A DNA stretch of 64,000 nt, from contig CM075652.1 of the NCBI GenBank assembly GCA_037953625.1, positions 53,623,501 to 53,687,500 of the forward strand, given 5' to 3'. Of this stretch, positions 33,302 to 44,164 are shown piece by piece (within the stretch, counting starts at the first letter, position 1; every line of letters begins with the position of its first letter). The notes beneath the pieces were generated by a model. The model was not told the origin of the DNA. It made no database searches and was given only the letters and a program-made list of their open reading frames with translations. The stretch comes from Crotalaria pallida. Taxonomy: Eukaryota; Streptophyta; Magnoliopsida; Fabales; Fabaceae. Made by a program: the position numbers and the translations under genes.

Positions 33302-34207
33302 TGTTTGCAGACAGACAACACAGAAAAATGAGTTTTAATATACCAACTTCGATTATAGTCCAATAAGGTCCAAACCAAAGATCAACATAGCTCACTTTAC
33401 ACATTTTAAACATGTTCCAACACAGAATTAACAACATCTAACACTGAACCACAGATTATCCATAATTATGCATAAAAATGCAATTTCCACAACTTAACAT
33501 ACCAAATCCAATTTTACATATATCCATTCCATTTTCAGCATTAGTACACCTTACATGTGACCAAATACACATGTCCAAATATTCATTTAAGTCCAGAAAG
33601 GCCTCCAAGCCTCATTCCTATTTCCAACTATGCCCATAGAGCCATTTGATGACTCATATCCTAATTCCACAAGATTTAAACTTATTCTAGTGAATTAGAA
33701 GCTTCACCCTTACCTCAAATTCGTGAATCAACTCTGAAATTGCAGAGAAATTGGCTAGAGATGCTCAACCCCCAAAATCCTATGCATGCAGTCATAGTTG
33801 AGCAGAGCACCAAAATCAGAAGATTTGACATGCAAAATTCGATTTAAAATTGGGAAAAACGATTAGAAATGATTCTCTGCAACTTACACTAGAAGTATAG
33901 ACAAATTTGAGATTCATAGGGTCCAAGGGCTTACCACAATCTAAGTTGAAAGTGAGCTCCAAGCTTCAGTTTTCAACTTTAACACCAAGAACACCCTTGC
34001 TTCTCAGCTTCGATTCTCCTTCTACACAGCGCCTTAACTCACGATTTTTATGTTTTTGTGAAGCTTGAGACGTGAGCTTCACAATGGTGTATCACTCTCG
34101 TTCCAATTCTCAAACACGTTCGAGAAATCGAACCACGAAATTGGAAACCCTAAACCCAAGTCCTCAGAGCAAAACCAACAAAATCTCCCTTCTTCAACAA
34201 TCCAAGC

Positions 34208-34374
34208 TTTATATAGACCCTCCCAGTGCTCATGCAACGCGCCACGACAACCATCATCGTGTTTCCATGGTGTTTTCGTGTCACTCAAAGGGATTCGTTG
34301 TGGGTTGACTCATCAACCGCACTAACGAGTTCTCCACTGACTCGATTACTCGAGTATTTCCAGAAATACTCGAG
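34208..34374 (-). promoter_or_regulatory. LTR C promoter: CTCGAG pair plus TATA box
   Basis: CTCGAG at 34349 and 34369 (20 bp apart) lies about 135 bp upstream, in sense, of a TCTATATAAAG TATA box at 34208-34216. Confidence 0.65.
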
Positions 34375-34662
34375 TATTTTGGTCAGTTTTTCAAAAATAT
34401 TTATTTTAATGCCCTTCCCTCCAATGTCTTCCTAATATTGCTTCTAGGTCCTCTTCCAGGGACTAATATGCAAAAACCTTATTTTTACATATTATTTGTT
34501 TGCTGCAATATTTTTTTCTACTTTCGCAATTACTCTTACTAACTCATAATAATCTTAATTTAATTAATGAAACATAATTATGATTTAAGAAAATAATTTG
34601 AAAATATATTTTCATAAATCATAATCACATTACATCAGGAGACGAAAATTTGGGGTGTTACA

Positions 34663-34765
34663 CTACTCCCCCACTTAACAGGAATTTCGTCCCCGAAATT
34701 CAGCTTACAAAAATAACTTAGGATAATCCTGGCGCATTCGATCCTCTAATTCCCAAGTTGACTCA
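34663..34765 (-). pseudogene. Chromodomain tail of element C pol, plus PPT
   Basis: On the minus strand the frame ESTWELEDRMRQDYPKLFL ends at a TAA (34705-34707). The hairpin AATTTCG-GGGA-CGAAATT (34683-34700 in plus coordinates) and the polypurine AAGTGGGGGAG follow, then the LTR. Only the last 20 or so codons of pol remain; the rest of element C was lost at 34765/34766. Confidence 0.85.
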
Positions 34766-35479
34766 TGTATAAAAATCACATTTCCTTTAAAGCATAAAAA
34801 CATTAAATATATAATCATTCCAAAAACTCAATTTCAAAAACTCATAGTATCATTCCATGAAAACCTTCCTTTTAAAATCATTCACCACTTTGAAATCACA
34901 AAATAAGAAATTCATTCAAGAAAATACTCTTTCAAAAATACTTTTCTCAAAAATAAATCTCTTTAGTACTTAAAACAATACGAGGAATTTGCGGGGTGTT
35001 ACAAACCCCAGGACCCATATATGGTCCTGCCCGTAAATATCCACACTCTACGGAGTAGAGTGTGCTCTTGCTCGGCCAAGACTTGTGCATGCTCCTTTTG
35101 TACCTGTAATAAAAATAACAAGAAGGACAACATTACACAGAACTTAGGAAATCATCTCTAAAGAGCTATAGTAATAAACTAAGCCTATTTACATAAAACA
35201 ATCACACTATTCACAATCAATTTCATTCATCATTCTCAATTTCCATTCTTAACTTATTCATTTTTCTCCCTTGTCTTTCCTTTCTATTAATTACTTTCCT
35301 TTTATTCACTTTCCACTTTTCTTTAATTTCACCCCATTAGGACATTTAAACCTGTTAGGACATTTACACCCAATAGGAAATTTTCACCTGTTAGGACATT
35401 TGGCACCCATCAGGACATTTCCATACCCATTAGGACATTTCATACCCGTTAGGATATTTCATTTTATTTTAATTCCTTT
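34766..35479 (-). repeat. LTR D, 3' end segment
   Basis: On the minus strand this holds the last part of LTR D: part of a CCYRTTAGGACATTT tandem array (35330-35460), a predicted acceptor ATTACAG ending at 35104, the leader GCCGAGCA and a 10-bp hairpin (35042-35051 with 35055-35064). It continues after Copia E. A TGTAACACCCC string starts at 35003 (minus). It could instead mark the start of a separate LTR fragment (L, 34766-35003), so the left boundary is uncertain. Confidence 0.6.
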
Positions 35480-35870
35480 TGTTGGAAGTCAAGCTTTCCC
35501 AAGGACTTCAAGTGCAAGTATTATATGGTTTTGATGATAACAAACTCAAGATTCTCAAGTGCATATCAAGTGCAATCACAAGATCTTCAATCTTCAAGTC
35601 CAAGCTTCAAGTTGAAGAATCAAGCAAATGAAGTTGAAGGCTCAAGCAAATAGAAGACCTTTTAACCCTTTCCCTTAGGACATCATGTAAGGTAATGAAG
35701 TCAAGGTTTATATTATGTTAAAAGGCCAATATAAGTTTTTCTAAAAATATTTTTCATAATTAAGGAGAAGAAAAAGAAGTTTTGTGAAAATCAGTTTTTA
35801 TATCTTAGTTTTGGTGAAAATAATTGATGTTACAAAACTCTGAATATTTTTATGTATGCAAGAGAGAGTA

Positions 35871-36279
35871 ATCGATTACTTGTCTAAGTTAATCGATTAA
35901 CTTTGTTGCATCATAGAAAAATCAGAGAGCTTGTAATCGATTAAGTGAACTTTGCTAATCCATTACTTTCTTATGAGAGTAATCGATTACATAGCTCAAG
36001 TAATCGATTATAATTGTTGCATCATATATTTTCCTGAGACAAAGTAATCGATTATTGCTTTGAGATAATCGATTACATGATGTTGCATCATATAAAAATC
36101 AGAGCCTCTGTAATCGATTATTAGAATAGTGGTAATCGATTATATGTGTTGCATCATACATTAAACAGAAGTGAAGTAATCGATTACATGCATGTGATAA
36201 TCGATTACTGGTTTTTAAAATGAATTTGAAAATTTCTATTTTTAAAGGGATAATCGATTACCTCCCTCAAGTAATCGAT
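35871..36279 (+). promoter_or_regulatory. ATCGAT palindrome-pair cluster, LTR E
   Basis: ATCGAT starts at 35871/35892, 35936 (partner decayed to ATCCAT), 35982/36003, 36047/36068, 36113/36135, 36179/36200 and 36253/36274. Intact spacings are 21 bp, once 22. Each core lies in TAATCGATTA. Several pairs are followed by TTGCATCAT. TATA lies 62 bp past the last core. Confidence 0.85.
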
Positions 36280-37544
36280 TACCTCAAGTTTTATTGAAAA
36301 ACGTGTCAGAATCATTTTGATTATTTCCTGATTTTTTTTATATAAAAGATTCTGATTTATTTTACAAAATTCGAAAATGATTTTAAATTTGAATTATTTC
36401 CTTATTTGTTTTAAGAATCAAATCTTTGTTTTATTTTCTAAATCTTTTTATTTGGTTTTGATTTTTAAACTTAAATTATTTTATTTCCAAATTCGTTTTT
36501 GATTTTATTCTAATTCTATTTTCAAATTCAAAATTCAAAATTCAAATCTTTGGTTTTAATTCTTAAATCTTTTATTTTATTTTTTGATTTGATTTTGATT
36601 TCAATAGTAACTCTATTTATTTGTTTTGGAAAATCATTTCAAACTTCTACATTGAGCAACTCTGATCATTCACGCTCTTTCTTCTTCTTCTTCTTCAATT
36701 CTCTGGTTTTCACGCTCAATCTTTTTGAAGAAAAACTGAACCTTATTTTGACCTTGTAACAACTTTATATCGACTTCATTGCCATAGAGCTTAATTGTTG
36801 TATCCGTGTTGCTTAGAACACATAATTGTTAAAGTGGCCTTTATTGTTGTATCAGCACTATTAAGAGTGCAACTATAGGTCTTGTACCAAATCACTCATA
36901 CCATAACCAGTGTTGTAAGGGGTGTGTAACCCTTAGTGACTAGGGAGTGAATCTCCTAGTGCGGACGTGTTGCGTTCGTGGTTGTAGGGTGAGGAACCCT
37001 GCTGTGTGGGTAGTGCTAGACGAAAGATGGGGCACCTAGTAGTTAGGCTATCTGGTTTATTGAGGTCCCTGGCGAAAGGAGGTTCCTAGTAGCTTGCGGG
37101 GCGCTCTGGTTGTACTTGGGGGCGCGTGGCGTCTTTGGTTTAGTGAAAAGCTCAAGCGAGTTGCTTGGGGACTGGAGTAGGCCGGGTTTGCCGAACCAGG
37201 ATAAAATCTCCGGTGCAATCTCTTCTATCCCTATCTCTTTATTTTCCGCTGTTATATTTATTTGTTGCGCATCATAACATCTATTTTCATAATAATCTAT
37301 TTTAAGAGAATTTAAAATAATAAGCGCGGTAACGGTTTTCGTTGTTCTTATTTTATTTCGTATCCGCGCATATTAGTTTTCATAATAGTATTAATATTAT
37401 TCGCTTAAGCGCAATCGATTTTCAACATTATATTGTTTTCCGCTGCAAAATCTGTTTAAGTTTGTTGAAAAAGTTTTAAAGCGAATATTTTCCAATGTTT
37501 TCGTAAACACCCAATTCACCCCCCCCCCCCTCTTGGGTGACGAC

Positions 37545-38419
37545 TGTGACATCCCTGGCAGGCAAATGGATTGCGACTGTCCCCACATACAAACACGAGT
37601 CTTTTCAGCGTGCTTTGTCCTCACTCGCACACTTCCCGGGAAAACTTCCCAGGAGGTCACCCATCCCAGAATTACCCCAAGTGAAGCACGCTTAACCTTG
37701 GAGTTCTTATGTGATGGGCTACCGAAAAGAAGATGCATCTTGTTGATATGGGTAGTACCAACCAATTCATTTAAGCCTTCCTGTACTATGTAGTCCCATA
37801 CCTACACAGTCTAAGGATCACCCTCTCATTCCAGAGTGTCGGTTCATCCATGTACCCCTCCCTTAGAAGCCTGCCAGGAGCCGCTCCTTGTCCGTGCCAC
37901 TTTGCACCGGCGATCACTCCCCGCCCTCATCAGCCCGGGTCTTACATGCCCACCAGCTTCCGCCTGGTTCATCCCCGAACCACACCGTACTGGGAGAGGA
38001 GCCGCTCTGATACCATTTGTGACATCCCTGGCAGGCAAATGGATTGCGACTGTCCCCACATACCAACACGAGTCTTTTCAGCGTGCTTTGTCCTCACTCG
38101 CACACTTCCCGGGAAAACTTCCCAGGAGGTCACCCATCCCAGAATTACCCCAAGTCAAGCACGCTTAACCTTGGAGTTCTTATGTGATGGGCTACCGAAA
38201 AGAAGATGCATCTTGTTGATATGGGTAGTACCAACCAATTCATTTAAGCCTTCCTGTACTATGTAGTCCCATACCTACACAGTCTCAGGATCACCCTCTC
38301 ATTCCGGTGTGTCGGTTCATCCATGTACCCCTCCCTTAGAAGCCTGCCAGGAGCCGCTCCTTGTCCGTGCCACTTTGCACCGGCGATCACTCCCCGCCCT
38401 CATCAGCCCGGGTCTTACA
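37545..38419 (-). mobile_element. Cassandra TRIM, complete
   Basis: Two 402-bp LTRs (37545-37946 and 38018-38419) flank a 71-bp internal region. The target duplication acgac is at 37540-37544 and 38420-38424. On the minus strand the first LTR is followed by TGGTATCAGAGC (PBS). The LTR contains a 5S rRNA-like segment: GGTTAAGCGTGCTT, then GGATGGGTGACCTCCTGGGA (plus coordinates about 37640-37715 and 38117-38192), which correspond to the internal control region (A box and C box) of 5S genes. This combination defines Cassandra. No coding capacity. It may be transcribed by RNA polymerase III. Confidence 0.93.
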
Positions 38420-38443
38420 ACGACTGCCAAAACTAACACCTTT

Positions 38444-39415
38444 AGCAACTTAATTCTCTCATGCCCTTTAGTCATCCTTGTTACTTAACTTCTTTTAATT
38501 GCGCATAATGATCCGTGGTGACACATTCTACACCTAACGGGACCTTTCCACCTAATGGGACATTTTTACCTGATGGGACATTTGCACCTAACAGGACATT
38601 TGCACCTATTGGGACATTTGAACCTAACATGACATTTGCACCTAATGGGGCGTGTTACCCAACCGGATCATTATTAAGCGCCACGAACACAATACATACA
38701 TCACATACACAAACACATTCCTTTTTACTCATAGCTAATAATTATTTATCTCCCTATCCAAGGTTGTCATTTTACTCTAATTTATTATCATCATTACATC
38801 ACATTGCATCATTACATCACATTGCACCAACATCACTAACTCCTTTTCTAGGTTATAATATATAGATTCTTGTTACCTTATATTCATTTTAAACCCTAGC
38901 CATTTTCCCACATCATCACCAACAAACTCATCCAAATATTACAAGCACACATATCAAATATTCATAATTTCATAGATACATATTTGAGTTCATTCCTTTA
39001 TTTTAACACCTAACTTATTACTAACATCAACTACCCTAATGTTCATAGTTATAACTACTCTTTCCTACCCTTAGTCATCACTATAATCACCCTAGAAATC
39101 ATGCCATAAATAATGGTAACACCTCCCTTTTTACCTAAACCATGTAGAAAATATACTAAGCCTCCAAACCCTAGCCTTTTAGCTTTTGCCCTAGCTCCTT
39201 GAGTCCTCAACCAAGAAGCCGCTGAATGTGCAATGCGAGGGAGGAGGAGAGACTGATTCCACTAACCTTGGTATTTGTGATGAAGGAGGTGAGATGATGA
39301 TGGTGGTTCATCCTTGGTTTCTTAGGGTTTGAGAGGAAGAGAGAGAGAGAGAGATAGCTCTTAGAACTTGGAGGAGAATAAGGATGAAACTTTGTCTTGG
39401 TGATGATGATGAAAT
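38444..39415 (-). repeat. LTR D middle segment, left duplicate
   Basis: Nearly identical to 46245-47240. It contains the second half of the tandem GGGACATTTNCACCTAA array (38520-38650) and a decayed donor near 39137. It lies here because of the 8.7-kb tandem duplication. No genes. Confidence 0.8.
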
Positions 39416-40044
39416 TGCTGGAAATAAGGATCAGAATACGCAGTGGAAAAAAAATGAAATACCCTATTTCAAGAACAAGATCCATGCGAGAGAGCGTGAT
39501 TCGAGATAAAAAAAACGTTTACCTTTTGATGTGAAGAGGAGAACAATGCTGGTCAAATCGTCCACGAACAATCCGCGTCAATCACGAGCGCAGCAAGGTA
39601 GTCGCGCCTCTATTGGTATCTGTAATGTCTGGTTCCGGAGAATCCTTAAAGCTATGAGGAAGCCTTAAAGATCTTGGGGTCCAGGGTTGATATGTGATAT
39701 TTGGGGATACCGAATACCCAGTTGGGGTATTCAGGGTTCTCCTAATCAGTGTGGGTGTGTGCAAAATGGGAGTTTTTGGGATAGGAGTGCGTACCTGAGC
39801 CCCTAGCTGGAGACAGCTATTTATAGGGGAAGGAGAATTGTACCTTATGGGCCAGTACGGAGATCCATAGAAGGTGACGTGGCCCTAAGTGGATAAGGGA
39901 ATGAGCCATTCATCCTTATCCTGTCCTAGAGCCTTATCCCTAATCCGTTAAGCGCGTGAAGGGTACGCTCGGGTCCTTGCGGATAAGGGATTCGGACGGT
40001 CCGAGCCCCCCAGCACTGTACTATGGTATGATAGTCGGTCAGCG
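39416..40044 (-). repeat. Left duplicate of solo LTR I end plus truncated solo LTR K
   Basis: 39416-39620 matches 47241-47447 (end of Copia LTR I); 39621-40044 matches 47448-47870 (LTR K, truncated). At about 40044 the sequence switches to the interior of LTR E, over a tiny shared GCG. Confidence 0.8.
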
Positions 40045-40503
40045 TGTCGCTTGGGGACTGGAGTAGGCCGGGTTTGCCGAACCAGGATAAAATCTCCGGT
40101 GCAATCTCTTCTATCCCTATCTCTTTATTTTCCGCTGTTATATTTATTTGTTGCGCATCATAACATCTATTTTCATAATAATCTATTTTAAGAGAATTTA
40201 AAATAATACGCGCGGTAATGGTTTTCGTTGTTCTTATTTTATTTTGTATCCGCGCATATTAGTTTTCATAATAGTATTAATATTATTCGCTTAAGCGCAA
40301 TCGATTTTCAACATTATATTGTTTTTCGCTGCAAAATCTGTTTAAGTTTGTTGAAAAAGTTTTAAAGCGAATATTTTCCAATGTTTTCGTAAACACCCAA
40401 TTCACCCCCCCTCTTGGGTGACGACTGCCAAAACTAACAATTGGTATCAGAGCTTCGTGCTCTGGTAAAGGCCTAACAGCCTGAGTTAAAGATCCGTTGT
40501 AGA

Positions 40504-42126
40504 TTGGCAGCGTTGGGATATTTTATTTGTTTTAACATGGAGGGTTTTTCATTCGATGAAGCACCATTTTTTGATGGAAATAATTTTCATTATTGGAGTG
40601 CGAGAATGAAAATATTTTTACAATCTATTAGCCTTCGTTTATTTCATGTTGTTCTTAATGGTTTTGATGAAAAATCTTCTTCCTTGAATTTTCAAGCTAT
40701 GCATGTTTTTAAAAATGCTTTGAACCATGATGCATTTGCTATTATTGAAAATTGTGAAAATTCTAAGGATATTTGGGACACTTTACATCTACACTATGCT
40801 ACTAATGATCTTGTTGAAAGTGTAAGTGTTCACAGGAAAGAGGAGAAGGAACAACAAGAAGTTGTTATAGAACGTGAAAGGACCAACTCCCTAGACGAAG
40901 ATTCTGATGATGAAAGTGAAAGCGTGAGGAGTAACTCAACAAGCGACTGTGATGACTTAGAGAGGATATTTGAAACCTTTATGGACTCACTGAAGGAATC
41001 AAGTGACTCGAATGCAGAATCAATGGCAGATGAAATTAAAACATTCGACTACTTGGATCATGAGGACCATGAGGTAATTTCAATTAGTCCTTGTTCTAAA
41101 TTTCTACATTTTGCATATAATGATTTGAATGATGGTTTGATATCTTTAGAAAATAAAAACTTGGACTCTTTACAAAAATTCTCCTTGATTGAAAATGAAA
41201 TTGATATTTTGAAAAATGGAGATATTTTTGATAAAGAGATATTTTTAGAAAACAGCTCCTCAACCATTTTTGAAAATTGCTTACATATTGAAAAACAAGT
41301 TGAGGAAGCACTTTTTGAAAGTAACATTGAAAAATTAAATTGTTCAAATTCTTTACTTGATGAAATTGAAAATAATGTGGATATCCAAAAATCAAGTAAA
41401 GTGTATGACAATAATATTTTTCAATGTGAAATGAAAAATTCCAAGTTTCATGAAAATTATTTTGAAAAAGTCAAATCATCATCCAAACCCATTATTTGCA
41501 ATTATTGTGGTTGTTTAGGACATATTTCTCATTTGTGCTTTTATCGGAAAAATTATAACATGAGAAATAGTTTGCATTGGGTTCCAAAGTTACCCAAGGA
41601 ACCCAAGACTAACCCCAAAGGACCCAAGATGAAATGGGTACCAAAAGGTTCTTCTAGTGTTGTGAATGTGCAGGAAATTAAACCAAAGGAAGAACAAATT
41701 GGACAAGGAAAGGGGAAGTCTATGAAAGTGATGGGTAAATGGTCCAAAAACAAACAATATGGTCAAAAGAGAAAGATGTTCACAACCAAAGCCTATAACG
41801 TGCAAAAAGGTGAAATCATAAGGTCAAGGACCTCAAGTAAGAAGCAATGGCATGAACCACGTGGAAGAGTAAAGGAGAAATTATCAAGGGTGGCACCTAA
41901 GAGGACAAGAAATAGATGGGTCGGTCAAAGGAGAATCAAGCCTACCAACAACAAAGCCTCACACAAGGAATATGGAAGAACCAACATGGTCAAAAACCAA
42001 AAAGTGAAGCGATGGGTAAAGGCGACTACTTCTTTGGTCAACAAACCTAAGGTACCTACCTCTTATTCTTCTTATATCAATGACTATACAAAGGTATATT
42101 TGGACTATTCTAATTTTTATTCATAA
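40504..42126 (+). CDS. Sirevirus-type gag of Copia E, internally shortened
   Basis: A 540-codon intact frame. A second Met (MEGFSFDEAPFF, 40537) may be the true start, since it aligns with where Copia gags begin. The N-terminal UBN2-type domain (NFHYWSARMKIFL, DIWDTLHLHY) breaks off at about residue 103 (TNDLVES); the central gag part seen in Copia H (from RRARLNALMREYE to the CLDR region) is absent. An acidic Asp/Glu/Ser region follows, then the knuckle CNYCGCLGHISHLC near residue 330 and a long Lys/Arg-rich tail with WVPK motifs. A gag lacking its central region may be unable to assemble alone. Confidence 0.85.
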   Translation: MAALGYFICFNMEGFSFDEAPFFDGNNFHYWSARMKIFLQSISLRLFHVVLNGFDEKSSSLNFQAMHVFKNALNHDAFAIIENCENSKDIWDTLHLHYATNDLVESVSVHRKEEKEQQEVVIERERTNSLDEDSDDESESVRSNSTSDCDDLERIFETFMDSLKESSDSNAESMADEIKTFDYLDHEDHEVISISPCSKFLHFAYNDLNDGLISLENKNLDSLQKFSLIENEIDILKNGDIFDKEIFLENSSSTIFENCLHIEKQVEEALFESNIEKLNCSNSLLDEIENNVDIQKSSKVYDNNIFQCEMKNSKFHENYFEKVKSSSKPIICNYCGCLGHISHLCFYRKNYNMRNSLHWVPKLPKEPKTNPKGPKMKWVPKGSSSVVNVQEIKPKEEQIGQGKGKSMKVMGKWSKNKQYGQKRKMFTTKAYNVQKGEIIRSRTSSKKQWHEPRGRVKEKLSRVAPKRTRNRWVGQRRIKPTNNKASHKEYGRTNMVKNQKVKRWVKATTSLVNKPKVPTSYSSYINDYTKVYLDYSNFYS

Positions 42127-44164
42127 TAAGGTGGATCATGAGTGCTAATTTTTTTTAATATTTTTAATTTTCATGATCACTTCTTAGTTGAATTAAATCA
42201 TGTGTGTTTTACAACTTTTTGAAAATTCTTTTAGCACATGATTATTTTTGGTATAGTCCTAGATACCTGTTACATATAGTGTGTTACATCATGTGAGGTT
42301 AAAATTTTGTTGTTATCTTATATCACATGACTACACTCTATATGTGATGATATTGCATTGATATATGAGGACATGCTTGTATTTGTAAGGACATGTTTGG
42401 TACGACATGGACTTATAACATAAGCATGGTGTTATTTCTTTTTATGATTAGTGCATATGTTTAATATTGTTTATTCATATTTTGCCTTCACAATATCCTT
42501 GATATTTGTGAGGAAATATAACTAATCATAGAGGATCCAAGCCCTTGGATACCAAAAGGAGTTATCTCAAGTGACCTTGCAGGTGCTATGGAATGTGCTA
42601 ATTTGGATATCACTGCTTAAGGATGGGATTTAGGCAATGGACTTTATCAAGGGAAATGAGACTTGAATAGACACAAGTGGAGCTCTTAACATGTTGTTTA
42701 ATAAGAACGAGAGAATTAAAGGAAGAACTCCACAAGTGCACAAGCATCCCTTATGATGTGGAAAATCAACACCTTCGATAAGTATCACTGCACTTATTTG
42801 TTTTACTATATGATATTTATCTTTGTGCCACACATGTTTATCTTGATGCTGAAATTTTATTTATTCCTTCATCGATATGTTGGTACAAATTTTTTTTGAA
42901 GAATAAATTATCTTTCAGCATACACTATATTCATGTGTTACTAACTCCTAAGGATCCAATTAACTTGGATACCAAGAGATACATGTGCTAATTAGTTTTG
43001 CAGGTATTCCTACAAGTATCAGTATGCAACGTCCTCTACAAACTTGGTTAATGTTGTCAAAGGAAGAGAGGACTTAGCAATATTCAAGAACTTGAAAGTG
43101 ATCTTGCAATTTGTCAATGATCTCTTGGAATGGAAGAAGTGTAACACATTGAACAAGAGGAGACCATCCTTCAAAATGCTACATGATGAATTTATCAATA
43201 GAAGGAACTTCAAAGCTCTCGCTTTCATTCATCACTATAAGTATCACTGATCTTTTAATTATTTTAATTATTTTGTGATGCTTCTACTTATGATATGTGC
43301 TACATGATATTTTGTGCTGAAGTGCATTGAATATTTATTGTCATGGCATATAGGACTCTCAAATTTTTGTGATGATAGTAAGCATAAACATGTGTTAATG
43401 ATGCATTTGATCTCCCTTTATAATATGCTTGGTTGAATCATTCTTTTAGAAAGGGGGAGAAAAACTTTTTCAAATTTGCATAAAAACATGTTTCGCCTTT
43501 TCACCTTATCTTGACATCATGCGCTTTTTAAACTATGTTTTGGGACAAAAAAATTTTTTTGTTTCCCATAACTCCTTATACTGATGTCAAATAGGGGGAG
43601 TAAAGTATGAAACAAATCTCCTTGTTATTATTAATGCTTCTACCCAGTGTTTCAGGGGGAGTTTAGCATTTTGCCTAAATTGATCAAAAGGGGAGAGATA
43701 TTTGACAAAAGACATGGGCTTAATGAATACAAAAGGGGAAGAGAACCAAATGTCGTCGTCAAAACAAAAGGGATCATGTGATAACTCCCATGGAAAGGAA
43801 AGTGAGAAGTCAAGCTTACTCATGGGGAGAAGAATTCTGAGCTTTATTGCATATTTGATAAATAAGAAAAGGGGGAGAAGAAAAGTTCAAGCATAACAAC
43901 AAGAGAAGAACTCTTAACCCACTTTTTGCTGTTGACAAAAGGGGGAGAAGAATTCCTGAATGATGCTGAATGATGCAAGGATGCAAAGCGTTTAACTGTT
44001 ATATCTAATGCATTTATACAGGGGGAGAGTATCCTTTTTGTATCCTTCTTGTAATCTTTATGTTCTAGGGATAAGGATGTATTTATTATATATACATTTG
44101 CTTGTATAACACTTGTGATGCAGATCATTCAGAATACAGGTTTGTCATAATCAAAAAGGGGGAG
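42127..44164 (+). other. Noncoding tail of Copia E with repeated polypurine tracts
   Basis: No pol-like frame is seen. GGATCC-AA and TTGGATACCAA strings recur near 42535 and 42949. GGGGGAG-type tracts occur near 43450, 43592, 43655, 43868, 43938, 44020 and finally 44157 (AAAAAGGGGGAG), adjoining the 3' LTR. Multiplied polypurine tracts are known for Sireviruses. Confidence 0.75.

Larger units (their letters stand above)
31330..34662 (-). repeat. LTR C, gypsy, related to LTR B
   Basis: On the minus strand it starts TGTAACACCCC at 34662 and ends GTGTTACA at 31330 (3.33 kb). It follows a polypurine tract and the end of a pol frame, so it is a 3' LTR. Layout: CTCGAG pair (34369, 34349), TATA near 34216, donor TTTGAG/GTAAGG (33713), intron with nine CTCGAG motifs, hairpin array (about 32785-32565), acceptor (32355), ORF. 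Sequence from 31865 down to 31330 is noncoding. Confidence 0.9.
35480..38438 (+). repeat. Copia E LTR, left copy, interrupted by Cassandra
   Basis: It starts TGTTGGAAGTC and ends AACTAACA, flanked by ccttt at 35475-35479 and 38439-38443. About 2.08 kb remain when Cassandra is removed. It behaves as a solo LTR because host LTR-D sequence follows directly. A cluster of seven palindrome pairs lies upstream of TATAAAAG (36341). The 3' half is AT-rich, with a CTT run near 36682 and a poly-C run at about 37518-37530. Confidence 0.9.

Noticed and set aside
37640..37715. A 5S rRNA gene
   Set aside because: Only the internal control region is 5S-like; it lies in both LTRs of a TRIM with target duplication, so it is Cassandra and not a functional 5S gene.
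38520..38650. CCT..AGG units in the LTR D array as hairpins like those of G and F
   Set aside because: Only three base pairs could form, with frequent breaks; not convincing as structure without an alignment.
38515..38865. Protein with FxPNGTF repeats
   Set aside because: Translation of the GGGACATTT tandem array of LTR D, on the strand opposite to the LTR sense, with no start context or conservation.
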